Counted from the first letter of the stretch, positions 43,775 to 53,275 are shown. The stretch: 64,000 bases of DNA from Allobosea caraganae (GCF_003351345.1 NZ_QQTO01000007.1:1-64000); one strand, 5' to 3'. Numbers and translations are program-made. The notes: a model not told the origin generated them from the letters alone.

Positions 43775-44380
43775 ATGCGTGCTCCTTTGAAAGCGACTCC
43801 TGGTCGCCAAGGCGCAGTTGCGCCTTGGGCCCAAGGCCGGGACAACTACTTTTTCGCGGTGGTGCCGGATCGTGAGGCGGCGGCCTGGATCGATGATGTC
43901 GCTGATTGGCTGCGATCGCGATACCGGCTCAAGGGCCAGCGTTTCGCTGCGGAGCGTTATCACGTCACGCTTCATGGCGGCGCATTGCCGGGCGGGACGG
44001 AGGCTGAGCTCGTCGCGCGCATGGCGGCGGCGGCCGATGGCATGTCGCCAGCGGGTTTTGCCGTCGGTTTCGACCACGCGCTGAGTTTTCCCGGAGGCGG
44101 GGAGGAGCACCCTTTCGTGTTGTCGTTCAGCGATCAATTATGGGGGCTGAGGACGCTTCACGCCGCCCTCGGGCGGGCCATGGCCGCAAATGGGCTGCTC
44201 GTCGCGCGCTCGTTCACCCCGCACCTTACGATGCTCTATGACCCATGCGTCGTGCCCGAAACGGATATCGAGCCCATCCGCTGGACGGCGCATGACTTTG
44301 TGCTGATCCGGAGCCTGCACGGCCAGTCGCACTACCAGTTCCTCGGCCGCTGGCCGCTCAAGCCCTTGCCGACGCACTGA
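43775..44380 (+). CDS. 2'-5' RNA ligase-like 2H phosphoesterase
   Basis: 201 residues. Two H-x-T-x motifs define the 2H active site: His63-Val-Thr-Leu in RYHVTLHG and His150-Leu-Thr-Met in PHLTMLYD. 2H proteins act on 2'-5' linkages or 2',3'-cyclic phosphates of RNA (ThpR/LigT-like). Spacing and length fit the family. A LexA box 42 bp upstream predicts induction by DNA damage. The phosphoribosyltransferase gene converges from the other side. Confidence 0.88.
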   Translation: MRAPLKATPGRQGAVAPWAQGRDNYFFAVVPDREAAAWIDDVADWLRSRYRLKGQRFAAERYHVTLHGGALPGGTEAELVARMAAAADGMSPAGFAVGFDHALSFPGGGEEHPFVLSFSDQLWGLRTLHAALGRAMAANGLLVARSFTPHLTMLYDPCVVPETDIEPIRWTAHDFVLIRSLHGQSHYQFLGRWPLKPLPTH

Positions 44381-44424
44381 CCGGGTCGATTCAAGGCTGC
44401 GGGCTGTCCTCAGCTCCGCGTCAC

Positions 44425-45003
44425 TTAGTCGAGCCGATCCGGCCCCGTCTGCGGCAGCGCTTCCAGCACGTGCACCGCCACGCCCTCCCGCTCCAGCCGT
44501 TCGCGTCCGGCCATTCCGGCCAGCTCGAAGACGAAGAGCGCGGTGACGCACTTGGCTCCCAGCCGGCGGATCAGCTGCACGGCGGCAGCGGCAGTGCCGC
44601 CTGACATCAGCACATCGTCGAGAATGGCGACGGAACGGCCTTCGAACCGGCTCGCCTTCGAGACGACGACGCCGCTGCCGAGCTCGTAATTGGCCATGAC
44701 GCTGCGGATGACGTCGACCCGGATCGAGTCGACCTTGCGGATCTCGATGAAGCCGAGCCCGTTGCGATAGGCGAGGGCGCCTGCCAGGCCCAGCCCGCCG
44801 ATATCGATCCCGGCCAGCACCTCGACATGGTCCGGCAGGCGCTGCGCCAGGGCCGAGACGATCTTCTGCGTCGTCCGGCCATCGATCGTGCCGGCGCCGA
44901 TATCCGGAAAATCCGCGCCGGCGACAGGATGGTCCTTCCAGCGGCGATACGGAATTCGCAGGTCGCCGCCGCTGCCTGGCGCGAGGAATGTGACGCGATT
45001 CAT
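44425..45003 (-). CDS. Phosphoribosyltransferase-family protein
   Basis: 192 residues. The PRPP-binding motif VAILDDVLMSGGTAA (126-140) is intact, preceded by an adenine-type PRTase core (RVDVIRSVMANYELGSGVVVSKASRFEG) and a pocket sequence GLGLAGALAYRNGLGFIEIRK. It most resembles adenine/xanthine-type transferases, converting a base plus PRPP to a nucleotide, but the base is uncertain. Stand-alone gene ending 44 bp from the 2H gene. Confidence 0.82.
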   Translation of the reverse strand: MNRVTFLAPGSGGDLRIPYRRWKDHPVAGADFPDIGAGTIDGRTTQKIVSALAQRLPDHVEVLAGIDIGGLGLAGALAYRNGLGFIEIRKVDSIRVDVIRSVMANYELGSGVVVSKASRFEGRSVAILDDVLMSGGTAAAAVQLIRRLGAKCVTALFVFELAGMAGRERLEREGVAVHVLEALPQTGPDRLD

Positions 45004-45234
45004 GCTGCTCGCCGCCTTTGCCGCTTGTGTCGGAGGGGTCTCATATGTCCGTGCCGTATCGATGACAGCTGCAAGAAGGCGCCCTGCGTGACCTTGAGGC
45101 GAGCGGCCGGAATACTGTGTGGCCAAGAAAATATGATTGCGCCAGCCGCGTCAAAAATGGGTTAGTCCCGATTAGGGGGCCGGTGCTGCGGCCAGGCATG
45201 GATATAGTCGCGCTCTCTTGATCGAGGGCGCACC

Positions 45235-46590
45235 ATGCTGTCTGAGCCCGTCATCATCCTGGGCGAACCGCCGCAGGCCGGACTTGCCCGGCCGGCTGGG
45301 CGTTCCGGCCATGTGTCGACCGCTCCCGCCATGTCGGTCGAGATCGCGACGCCCGAGCGCTTCTTCACGATCGAGCGGGAATGGCGGGACCTGACCGGCC
45401 GCGCGCTTGCCGGCAATGCCTTCATGGAGCCGAGCCTCGTGGCTGCGGCGGCGCATGCCGACGGGGTGCGCGTGCATGTCCTGCTCGCCTGGGCATCCTT
45501 GCGGCCGGGCGAGCCTATTCGCCTTGCCGGCGCCTGGGCCTTCGCCTGCCGGCACCCGTCCTCGGACATCCCGGTCCAGGTCCTCAAGACCCCAGTCCAC
45601 GGCCATGCCGGCCTCGGCATACCGGTGCTCGATGCCGGCCTCGCCGCTGCCGTCCTGGCGCAGATGCTGGATGCGGTCGCCGAGGAGCCGGACTTGCCGA
45701 AGCTGATCGAGATCAACGGTTTCGACGGGGAGGGCCCGGTCGCGTCGTTGCTGATGGACGAACTGGCGCGACGCGGCTCGCGCCATGTCGAGCTCGAACG
45801 GCGCTGCCGGCCGCAACTCGTCAAGGGCGTCGCCGAAGCCGCGCCGCTCTCGGCCAGCCGCGAGCGGGCGCTGAGGCAGAAGCGCCGGCGCCTTGCCAGG
45901 AGCGGGCAGTTGAGCTGCACGGTCCATTGCACGCAGGACGAGGTGCATGCTGCGCTGGACGAGTTTCTCGCCCTGGAGGTCGCCGGCTGGAAGGGCAAGG
46001 CGATCGAACGCGGCCACGCGATCCGGCGGGAGCTTGCGCTCGAGGCGTTCTTCGGCCCGGCTCTCGACGGGCTGGCCGCGCATGGGCTCGTCAGGATCAC
46101 CGCGCTTCGCAGCGATGGCAGGCCGGTCGCCATGCAGGTGACGATCCGCTCCGGCGCGACGGCCTTCACCTGGAAATCCACCTATGACGAGGCGCGGCGG
46201 GATTGCGGGCCGGGCCTCCTGCTGCTGCAGGACGTCACCGCCGCGCTTCTCGCCGACCCCGCAATCGGCGCGGTCGATTCCTGCAATCACCGCGACGATG
46301 GCTACATGGCCGAATTCTGGAGCGGGCGTAAGCCGGTCCTCGACATGGTGCTGGACGTCCGGCGGGGGCGAACGCTCGGCTTCTCCCTGCTGAGCTCGTC
46401 CGAGTTCGCGCGCCAATGGCTCAAGGCCGAGGCCCGGCGCGTGCACAAGGCCCTGCGCGTCGCCACGGGGAGGGTGTCGTCGGCGATCCGATCCCTGAAG
46501 CGGGGCGAAGCGGGGAGCGGGCAAACCCAGGTGGCACCGCCCGGCGCCGCGCAATCCCGCGACCAGACTTCCGGAAGGCTGCCGCGATGA
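45235..46590 (+). CDS. CelD/BcsL-type GNAT acetyltransferase 1
   Basis: 451 residues with the GNAT_acetyltransf_6 (CelD/BcsL) fold; the core about 200-390 includes LALEVAGWKGKAIERGHA, FTWKSTYDEARRDCGPG and DSCNHRDDGY. Related proteins lie in cellulose and exopolysaccharide clusters and acylate sugar or peptide amines; substrate here is unknown. First gene of the polysaccharide cluster, translationally coupled (ATGA) to the next paralogue. Confidence 0.75.
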   Translation: MLSEPVIILGEPPQAGLARPAGRSGHVSTAPAMSVEIATPERFFTIEREWRDLTGRALAGNAFMEPSLVAAAAHADGVRVHVLLAWASLRPGEPIRLAGAWAFACRHPSSDIPVQVLKTPVHGHAGLGIPVLDAGLAAAVLAQMLDAVAEEPDLPKLIEINGFDGEGPVASLLMDELARRGSRHVELERRCRPQLVKGVAEAAPLSASRERALRQKRRRLARSGQLSCTVHCTQDEVHAALDEFLALEVAGWKGKAIERGHAIRRELALEAFFGPALDGLAAHGLVRITALRSDGRPVAMQVTIRSGATAFTWKSTYDEARRDCGPGLLLLQDVTAALLADPAIGAVDSCNHRDDGYMAEFWSGRKPVLDMVLDVRRGRTLGFSLLSSSEFARQWLKAEARRVHKALRVATGRVSSAIRSLKRGEAGSGQTQVAPPGAAQSRDQTSGRLPR

Positions 46591-47894
46591 CGATGTCCTC
46601 GGCTTTGCGCGAGCGCTTCGACGGCCTGCCGTCGCGCGGAACTGCCACGGCGGTGGCGCCGACGGCATTGGCCCAGAACGATATCAGGGTGGAGCTGGCC
46701 GACGCCGCCCGCTTCGGCGCGCTGGCCGAAGCCTGGACCTCGCTCGCCGCCCGCGCCTGCGTGCCGAATGCCTTCATGGACCCGGCGGTGGCGCTCGCGG
46801 TCGCCGAGGCCTGGCCGTATCCGGTTCGCGTCCTGCTCGCCTGGCGTGATGCCGAACCCGGCCCGGCGCCGCTTCTGGTCGGCGCCTGGCTGTTCGTCGA
46901 GCGGCGCACGCGCCAGTCCTGGCCCTATCGGGCGCTGGTCTGCCCGCCCTGTTCGGTCGCCTATCTCGGAACGCCCGTCGTCGATCCCGACCATGCCCGC
47001 GCCGTCTTCGCCGCGATCTTCGCGACGATCCGGGAAGCGCCGGACCTGCCGAAGATCGTGCAGGTCGGGGATGTCTCCGACGACCCGCTCCTGATGGACG
47101 CCCTGCGCTCGGCGCTGCTGGACGGAGCGGGAGCCTGGACGCCGATCGGGCGGCGCAGGCGCGCCAAGCTGGAAACGCGGCTCGACGCGAAGACCTATTG
47201 GGCCAACTCGATGTCTGCGAAGCACCGCCACGGGTTCGAACGCATGAGGCGGCAGCTCGCGCAGCAGGGCAAGCTGGAATTCGTCGCTGTCGGGCAGCCC
47301 GCCGCCGTTGCCGTCGGAATCGAGGAGTTCCTCGCCATGGAGGCCTCGGGCTGGAAGGGCGCGCGGCGCAGCGCGCTGGCCTCCGACCCTGCGACTGCGC
47401 TGTTCACACGCCGGATGCTGCAGGGCCTGGCCGAGCGCGGACGGGTCTCAGTGCAGTCGCTGCGCCTTGACGATGTTCCGATCGCGATCCTCGTCGTGCT
47501 CTATTCCGGCCCGGGCGCCTTCACCTGGCGGGTCGCCTATGACGAGCGCTACCGGCGCTATTCGCCCGGCATCCTCGGGCTTGAGAACACGACGGCGCAC
47601 CTACTGTCCGATCCCGCGGTCGCGTCGGCCGATTCCTGCAATCACATGGATGTCGGCTACCAGGCCGAGCGCTGGGGCGAGCGGCACGAGGTCATCGACT
47701 TCCTGATCGATCTCGGCTCGGCCCGCCCGCTCCGCCTGGCCGTGCTGGGCCGGCGCGAACGCGCGTTCCTGCGCTGCAAGGCGCTGGCGCGGCAGGCCTA
47801 CCATGCCGCGCGCCGGAAGCGGGCCGAGCTGACCCTGAAGCTGCGGGCGCGGCTCGGGCATGGCCCGGGACCCGCGGCAGCTCCGGGGGCGTGA
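46587..47894 (+). CDS. CelD/BcsL-type GNAT acetyltransferase 2
   Basis: 435 residues, paralogous to the preceding protein: the same blocks appear (MEASGWKGARRSALASDP, FTWRVAYDERYRRYSPGI, DSCNHMDVGYQ). Start ATG 46587 overlaps the previous stop by four bases. The amino part (about 30-160) diverges strongly from copy 1, so acceptor recognition may differ. It precedes the FAD oxidoreductase by seven bases. Confidence 0.75.
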   Translation: MTMSSALRERFDGLPSRGTATAVAPTALAQNDIRVELADAARFGALAEAWTSLAARACVPNAFMDPAVALAVAEAWPYPVRVLLAWRDAEPGPAPLLVGAWLFVERRTRQSWPYRALVCPPCSVAYLGTPVVDPDHARAVFAAIFATIREAPDLPKIVQVGDVSDDPLLMDALRSALLDGAGAWTPIGRRRRAKLETRLDAKTYWANSMSAKHRHGFERMRRQLAQQGKLEFVAVGQPAAVAVGIEEFLAMEASGWKGARRSALASDPATALFTRRMLQGLAERGRVSVQSLRLDDVPIAILVVLYSGPGAFTWRVAYDERYRRYSPGILGLENTTAHLLSDPAVASADSCNHMDVGYQAERWGERHEVIDFLIDLGSARPLRLAVLGRRERAFLRCKALARQAYHAARRKRAELTLKLRARLGHGPGPAAAPGA

Positions 47895-47901
47895 GGGCAG
47901 C

Positions 47902-49074
47902 ATGCGCCAGGTCGACATCGCCATCATCGGAGCAGGTCTTGCCGGTTCGGCCGCGGCGGTGCTGCTCGGCCGCAGCGATCATGAGGTCGTGCTGGTCGAT
48001 CCGCATCCGGTCTATCGCCCCGATTTCCGCTGCGAGAAGCTTGCGCCCGCCTCGGTGCGGCTGCTGCGGCGGATGGGGCTTGCCGGCCTGGTGCTGCCCC
48101 AGGCCGCGTGCAGCGGCGATCTCTGGATCGCGCGCTTCGGCCGTGTGGTCGACAGGATGCCGATCGATCAATACGGCATCCTCTACCAGGACCTGGTGAA
48201 TGCGGTTCGGGCCGGCATTCCCGACAAGGTGCCGCTCCTTGCCGGCACCGTCGCGGCGATCCGCCCGAGCGACGACCGCCAGATCGTCACGCTGATGACC
48301 GGCGAGGAGATCGAGGCTCGGCTCGTCGTGCTGGCGAACGGGTTGAACTGGGCGCTGCGGCGCTCGCTCGGCATCACCTGCCGGCTGCTGAGCCCGGTCC
48401 ATTCGACCACGCTCGGCTTCGACATCGTGCCGCTGGATCGCTGCCGCTTCGCCTTCGACTCGCTGACCTATTACGGCGAGCGCCCGCAAGACCGCACCTC
48501 CTATCTGACGCTGTTCAGGATGGGCGAGGGCGTGCGTGCCAATCTGATGACCTACCGGACGGCCGATGACCCGTGGCTGCAGGAGTTCCGCGCCACGCCG
48601 GAAGCGGCCCTGCTGCGCGTCATGCCTGGGCTTGCGCCTCTGCTCGGCCGGTTCGGCATCGTGGCGCCCATCCGCGTTCGCCCGGCCGATCTCTATGTCG
48701 CGGAGAACCTGGCGCAGCCCGGCATCGTGCTGGTCGGCGACGCCTTCGCCACGTCCTGCCCGGCAGCCGGCACCGGCACCGAGAAGGCGCTGAACGATGT
48801 CTGGCGCCTGTGCGAGGCGCATGTCCCGCATTGGTTCGCCAGCGATGGCATGGCGGCCGGCAAACTCGCCAGCTTCTACGACGACCCGGAAAAGCAGGCC
48901 GTCGACCGCAATTCGGAACAGGCTGCCCATGCCCTCAAGGCGGTGACGCTGATGCCGGGGCCGGCCTGGCAGGCGCGGCGCTGGGGACGGTTCGGCGGGC
49001 GCTGGCTCAAGGGCGTCCTGCGGCGCACGCGGATGGCGGGACGGATGACTTTCGCCGGGCATGGCGGCCGGTAG
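47902..49074 (+). CDS. FAD-dependent oxidoreductase
   Basis: 390 residues. Amino-terminal dinucleotide motif DIAIIGAGLAGSAAAVLLGRS with VVLVDPHP, and the second FAD signature GIVLVGDAFATSCPAAGTGTEKALNDV near residue 280. This is the PHBH/geranylgeranyl-reductase type of flavoprotein, which hydroxylates, halogenates or reduces a substrate. Enclosed by acyltransferase genes, so it probably makes or modifies an acyl group for the polymer; that is inference. Confidence 0.85.
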   Translation: MRQVDIAIIGAGLAGSAAAVLLGRSDHEVVLVDPHPVYRPDFRCEKLAPASVRLLRRMGLAGLVLPQAACSGDLWIARFGRVVDRMPIDQYGILYQDLVNAVRAGIPDKVPLLAGTVAAIRPSDDRQIVTLMTGEEIEARLVVLANGLNWALRRSLGITCRLLSPVHSTTLGFDIVPLDRCRFAFDSLTYYGERPQDRTSYLTLFRMGEGVRANLMTYRTADDPWLQEFRATPEAALLRVMPGLAPLLGRFGIVAPIRVRPADLYVAENLAQPGIVLVGDAFATSCPAAGTGTEKALNDVWRLCEAHVPHWFASDGMAAGKLASFYDDPEKQAVDRNSEQAAHALKAVTLMPGPAWQARRWGRFGGRWLKGVLRRTRMAGRMTFAGHGGR

Positions 49075-49123
49075 GCCGGCTCCGCTCGGCTTCGCGGTTC
49101 ACGGGCGGATCGGGGCATTTGCG

Positions 49124-50293
49124 ATGGGTGGATCAGGGGTGACATTGGCTCGGCTGGCCGCGGCGCCGCGCGGGCAGGAGGCCTTGCGCCTCGAAATCCG
49201 CGAGGATGTCGCGGCGCTTCATCGGCATTGGAGCGAGCTCGAGCAGCGCTGCGCCGACTGCACGATCTTCCAGACGGCGGATTGGTGCCTCGCCTGGGTC
49301 GAGGCGGCGCGGGAGGCGGGCGTGGTCGAGCGACCCCGCATCGTCGCGATCTGGCGCGGCTCCCGCCTGGTCCTGCTCTGGCCGCTGGCGATCCGGACGC
49401 TGTCGATGTTCCGCATCCTCCACGCGCTGGCGGAGCCTGCGACGCAATATGGCGACGTGCTGGTCGATGAGGACGAGGATCGCGCGGCGCTGGTCGAGAT
49501 GGCCTGGCGGGCGGTGCGCGCCATGCGCGATGTCGACGCGATCGAGCTTCGCCGGGTGCGCAACGGCTCGCAGCTTGCCGGCCTGCGCGACCTGATCGCG
49601 CATGGCGTCGACCGGTCGCGCGAGAGCGCGCCCCTGGTCGATTTCCACCTGCTCGCCGCGACCCCGGCCGAGGCCCAGCGCACCAGCCGCACGCGCAATG
49701 CCCTGCGCCGCCACGAGCGCCTTCTCGCGGAGCAGGGCCCGGTCGGCTTCGAGATCCTCGCGCGGCCGCAGGAGCAATGCGAGGCGCTGGCCGAAGCCTT
49801 CGCGCTCAAGCGCGAATGGCAGAAGGAGAAGGCGACGATAAGCGCCGGCTACGCCCATGGTGCCAGTGACGGCAGCCTGCTGCGCCTGGCGCGGGACGGG
49901 CACCTCTTCGTGGCGCGGCTGCGGGTCGGCGAGCGGACGGCGGCGCTGGAGATCGGCGCGATCAGGCAGCGCCGCTACTGGTCGCTGGTCCAGAGCTACG
50001 ACCTGCGCTTCGCCAAACACGCTCCGGGGCGGCTGCTGTTCTGGCACCTGCTGGCGAAATGCCCGGAGCTTGCGATCGACGTCTTCGACTTCCTGGCGCC
50101 GGCCACCCGGCACAAGCTGGAATGGTCCAATGCCGAGACCGGCATCCGCGACTATCTCGTCCCGGTCTCGCTCAGGGGCCGCGTGGCGGTGTCCTATCTC
50201 ACCATGGTCAAGCCGCGCCTGCGCGGTCTCTACGGCCGGCTTCCGCCGGGCCTGCGCCAGCGCCTGGGGCTGCTGGTCCGCGGCCTGAGCTGA
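49124..50293 (+). CDS. CelD/BcsL-type GNAT acetyltransferase 3
   Basis: 389 residues from ATG 49124 (an ATG at 49061 within the previous gene is also open). More distant paralogue of the first two: DCTIFQTADWCLAWVEAARE, REWQKEKATISAGY, LEIGAIRQRRYWSLVQSYDLRFAKHAPGRLLFWH. The pattern GNAT_acetyltransf_6 is still recognisable. It ends 160 bp before the O-antigen-ligase-like gene. Confidence 0.72.
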   Translation: MGGSGVTLARLAAAPRGQEALRLEIREDVAALHRHWSELEQRCADCTIFQTADWCLAWVEAAREAGVVERPRIVAIWRGSRLVLLWPLAIRTLSMFRILHALAEPATQYGDVLVDEDEDRAALVEMAWRAVRAMRDVDAIELRRVRNGSQLAGLRDLIAHGVDRSRESAPLVDFHLLAATPAEAQRTSRTRNALRRHERLLAEQGPVGFEILARPQEQCEALAEAFALKREWQKEKATISAGYAHGASDGSLLRLARDGHLFVARLRVGERTAALEIGAIRQRRYWSLVQSYDLRFAKHAPGRLLFWHLLAKCPELAIDVFDFLAPATRHKLEWSNAETGIRDYLVPVSLRGRVAVSYLTMVKPRLRGLYGRLPPGLRQRLGLLVRGLS

Positions 50294-50312
50294 AGCGCTG
50301 CTGGCGCTCATC

Positions 50313-50323
50313 GGAGGTACTCC
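50313..50323 (+). repeat. GGAGGTACTCC element
   Basis: An 11-bp sequence with GGAG/CTCC arms, found again at 59020-59030. Both copies precede plus-strand polysaccharide genes (141 and 335 bp before the next start). It could be a weak operator or coincidence. Confidence 0.25.
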
Positions 50324-50453
50324 AAGCGCGAGGCTCGACGCCGCCTGCGGCTGCGCGTTCAATGACCTGTCCGGACCTGCCCGCCGCGCGCGGGCGCTAC
50401 GGGAACGCCGGCGGCGGGGGCTGCGCCGGAATCTGGCTACCCAAGGAACAGCG

Positions 50454-51833
50454 ATGCCGCTCTCGCTCACAGCTCCGGTGACGGCCCACCCCGTCCGCGC
50501 CGAACAGGGGCGGGATTTCGGTGATCGCTACCTCGTCCTGCTCTGCGGCCTGCTGCTCGGCTATGCCACCTTCGGCAAGGGCTTCGCCTATATCGGCGTG
50601 CCGCCGCTCTTCGTCAGCGAGATCGTGCTCGTGCTGGGACTGGTCGCGCTGCTGGCGTCCGGCTGCTGGCTCGCCATGCTGATGACGCTGCCGAGCCTCG
50701 CGATCGTCCTGCTGATCGGCTGGGTCGTGCTGCGGACCTTGCCCTATCTCGGGCTCTACCGCTTCGATGCGCTGCGCGACAGCGTGCTCGCCATCTACGG
50801 CGTCTTCGCCTTCATCATCGTAGCGCTCCTGCTGCAGAAGCCGCAGCGCCTCGGCTGGCTGATCGGCAATTACAGCCGCTTCGCCCTGTTCTACGGCTTT
50901 TCCGGAGCGGCGCTGGCCTACGCCACCAGCGGCCTTTCCGACATCCTGTCCTGGCCGTTCTCCGGCGTGCCCGTGGTCTTCGTGCGGATGGGGGAGGCGT
51001 CGGTCCATCTCTGCGGGGCGGCGGTCTTCGTGCTGCTCGGCCTGCGGCGGGTTCCGCTGCTATGGGTCGGGGCCGTGCTGGTCGGCTTCGTCATGGTGTC
51101 GGTCAGCCGCGGCGCGATGCTGTCCTTCATCGTTCCGCTCTGCCTTGCGGCGCTGCTTGGCGGCAAGCTCCACCGCATCGTGCCGATCGCAGCAGCGGGC
51201 GGCGCGATCCTGTCGCTCGTCATGGTCCTCGGCGTGCAGGTCGAGACCGACGGCGGCCGCGTCATCGGCCCGGCGCAACTCATCAACAACGTCGAGAGCC
51301 TGGTCGGCCGCAGCGACGCGTCGAACCTCGACGGCACCAAGACCTGGCGGCTGCGCTGGTGGCATTCGATCGAGGACTACACCGTGCACGGCCCCTATTT
51401 CTGGACCGGCAAGGGTTTTGGCGTGAACCTCGCCATCGATGACGGCTATGTCGTCGGCGAGGACGGCGGCCGCGGCAGCGGCCAGCCGGTCCGCGCGCCG
51501 CATAACGCCCATCTCAACATGCTGGCGCGCGCCGGCGTGCCCGGTCTTGCGCTCTGGCTGTTCGTCTTCGCGACATGGTTCGCGCTGCTCTTCTCGCGCA
51601 TGCTGGCCGCGCGCCGGAACGGCGACGAGGACTGGGCCAAGCTGTTCATCTGGATCGGCTGCTACGGGCTCTCGCAGCTGATCAACGCTTCCTTCGACGT
51701 CGCGCTGGAGGGGCCGATGCTCGGCATCTGGTTCTGGTGCATCGTCGGGCTCGGCATCGGCTCGTCCATGCTCTACGGCGCGGCCCAGGATGTCAGGCTG
51801 TCGCCGGGCTCGCTGGCGCGGGGCGGGCGGTGA
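50454..51833 (+). CDS. O-antigen ligase/Wzy-like polymerase
   Basis: 459 residues with about eleven membrane helices. The long periplasmic loop and the carboxyl motif PVRAPHNAHLNMLARAGVPGLALWLF match the O-antigen ligase (Wzy_C, WaaL) family, with the functional His in RAPHNAHLN. It would polymerise or transfer polysaccharide units on a lipid carrier. The stop overlaps the GTG start of the beta-helix gene (GTGA), so both are made together. Confidence 0.88.
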   Translation: MPLSLTAPVTAHPVRAEQGRDFGDRYLVLLCGLLLGYATFGKGFAYIGVPPLFVSEIVLVLGLVALLASGCWLAMLMTLPSLAIVLLIGWVVLRTLPYLGLYRFDALRDSVLAIYGVFAFIIVALLLQKPQRLGWLIGNYSRFALFYGFSGAALAYATSGLSDILSWPFSGVPVVFVRMGEASVHLCGAAVFVLLGLRRVPLLWVGAVLVGFVMVSVSRGAMLSFIVPLCLAALLGGKLHRIVPIAAAGGAILSLVMVLGVQVETDGGRVIGPAQLINNVESLVGRSDASNLDGTKTWRLRWWHSIEDYTVHGPYFWTGKGFGVNLAIDDGYVVGEDGGRGSGQPVRAPHNAHLNMLARAGVPGLALWLFVFATWFALLFSRMLAARRNGDEDWAKLFIWIGCYGLSQLINASFDVALEGPMLGIWFWCIVGLGIGSSMLYGAAQDVRLSPGSLARGGR

Positions 51834-53275
51834 CGCGCGCGGCATGGCTGCTGGCCGTCCTCCTGCTGGGCCCGCTCCCGGCCATGGCCGCGCCGGGCGA
51901 GCGCAAGGCCTGCCCGGCCGGGGCGATCCGCATCGGCACCGAGCAATCGCTCTTCGCTGCAGTGGAGGAGGCCGCGCCCGGTGCGAGCTTCTGCATCGCG
52001 GCCGGACTGCACCGTCTTCAATTCGCGGCGCCGAAGGACGGGCAGCGCTTCTTCGGCGAGCCGGGCGCGATCCTGAGCGGGGCGAAGCTCCTCGACGGCT
52101 TCAGGCCGGACGGCCGCTTCTGGGCCGCGAGCGCGGATATTTCCATCGGGGTGACGCGCGGCGTCTGCGCGCCGGGCTACGAGGCCTGCGCGCGGCCTGT
52201 CGGAGTCTTCATCGACGACGAGCCGCAGCGTCAGGTCGCCCGCAAGGAGCTGCTCCGCCCCGGCGCCTTCTTCTACGACCGGCCGAAGCAGGAGATCGTC
52301 CTGGCCGAGCCGCCCGGCGGCAGGCGCGTCGAGGTGACCGCCGTTCCCTATGCCTTCTACAGCACGGCATCGTCCGTGCTGATCAGCGGCCTGACCGTCG
52401 AGAAATATGCCAACCCGGCGCAGGAGGGCGCGATCCGCGGCGATGGCGAGGCCTGGCGCGTCGAGAATGCGGAGCTGCGGCTGAACAGCGGCGCCGGCGT
52501 CTCGGTCGATGCCGACGGCGTCATCGTCAACTGCAACATCCACCATAACGGCCAGATCGGCGCGACCGCGGACGGGGTCGACATCCTGCTCGAAGGCAAC
52601 GAGATCTGGGCCAACAACATCTCCGGCTTCGAGCCTGGCTGGGACGCCGGCGGCGTCAAGATCACCGTGGCCACCGAGGTCACCTTCCGCAACAACCACG
52701 TCCACCACAATAACGGCCCCGGCCTCTGGTGCGACGAGCGCTGCGCGAACGTGGTCTTCGAGGACAATCTCGTCGAGTTCAACCAGGGCGCCGGCATCTT
52801 CTTCGAGCTCTCCTCGCAGGCGGTGATCCGCCGCAACACGCTGCGCCAGAACAACCAGGCCGGTGCCGGCTGGTATTGGGGCGCCGAGATCCAGATCGCC
52901 GCCTCCGAACTCGCCGATATCACCGGGAACACCATCGTCGTGCGCCCGTCCGGCCGGGCCGTCATGCTGATCGACCAGAACCGCTGGAAGGTCGGCGGCG
53001 GCTTCTACAAGACGCGCGGCAACCGCGTGCACGGCAACGACGTCACCTTCCTGGGCGCCGGCGCCACCGGCGGCGTCTCGGTCTCCGATCCCTCGGCCGA
53101 GAATTTCGCGATCATGGCGAAGGGCGCCAACGCCTTCGAGGGCAACACCTACCGCGCGCCCGCCGGGCAGGTTCCGGTCTTCGCCTGGGATACCGTCCAA
53201 GGGGATTTCGCCGGCTTTCGCGCGCTCGGCCAGGAGCAGCACGGCACGCTGATCATGCCGGAGGCAGCGCGCTGA
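51830..53275 (+). CDS. Secreted right-handed beta-helix protein
   Basis: 481 residues from GTG 51830. A signal peptide (AAWLLAVLLLGPLPAMAAPG) is followed by PbH1-type parallel beta-helix repeats from about 150 on (ENAELRLNSGAGVSVDADGVIVNCNIHHNGQIG, FRNNHVHHNNGPGLWCDERC, IRRNTLRQNN). Such folds occur in polysaccharide lyases, epimerases and hydrolases; catalytic residues cannot be assigned. Export and coupling to the ligase-like gene suggest it acts on the polymer in the periplasm or outside. It overlaps convergently with the acyltransferase gene by 23 bp. Confidence 0.8.
   Translation: MTRAAWLLAVLLLGPLPAMAAPGERKACPAGAIRIGTEQSLFAAVEEAAPGASFCIAAGLHRLQFAAPKDGQRFFGEPGAILSGAKLLDGFRPDGRFWAASADISIGVTRGVCAPGYEACARPVGVFIDDEPQRQVARKELLRPGAFFYDRPKQEIVLAEPPGGRRVEVTAVPYAFYSTASSVLISGLTVEKYANPAQEGAIRGDGEAWRVENAELRLNSGAGVSVDADGVIVNCNIHHNGQIGATADGVDILLEGNEIWANNISGFEPGWDAGGVKITVATEVTFRNNHVHHNNGPGLWCDERCANVVFEDNLVEFNQGAGIFFELSSQAVIRRNTLRQNNQAGAGWYWGAEIQIAASELADITGNTIVVRPSGRAVMLIDQNRWKVGGGFYKTRGNRVHGNDVTFLGAGATGGVSVSDPSAENFAIMAKGANAFEGNTYRAPAGQVPVFAWDTVQGDFAGFRALGQEQHGTLIMPEAAR

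Noticed and set aside
50311-50320. GGAGGT at 50313 as a ribosome binding site
   Set aside because: No start codon follows at suitable distance; the next gene starts at 50454.
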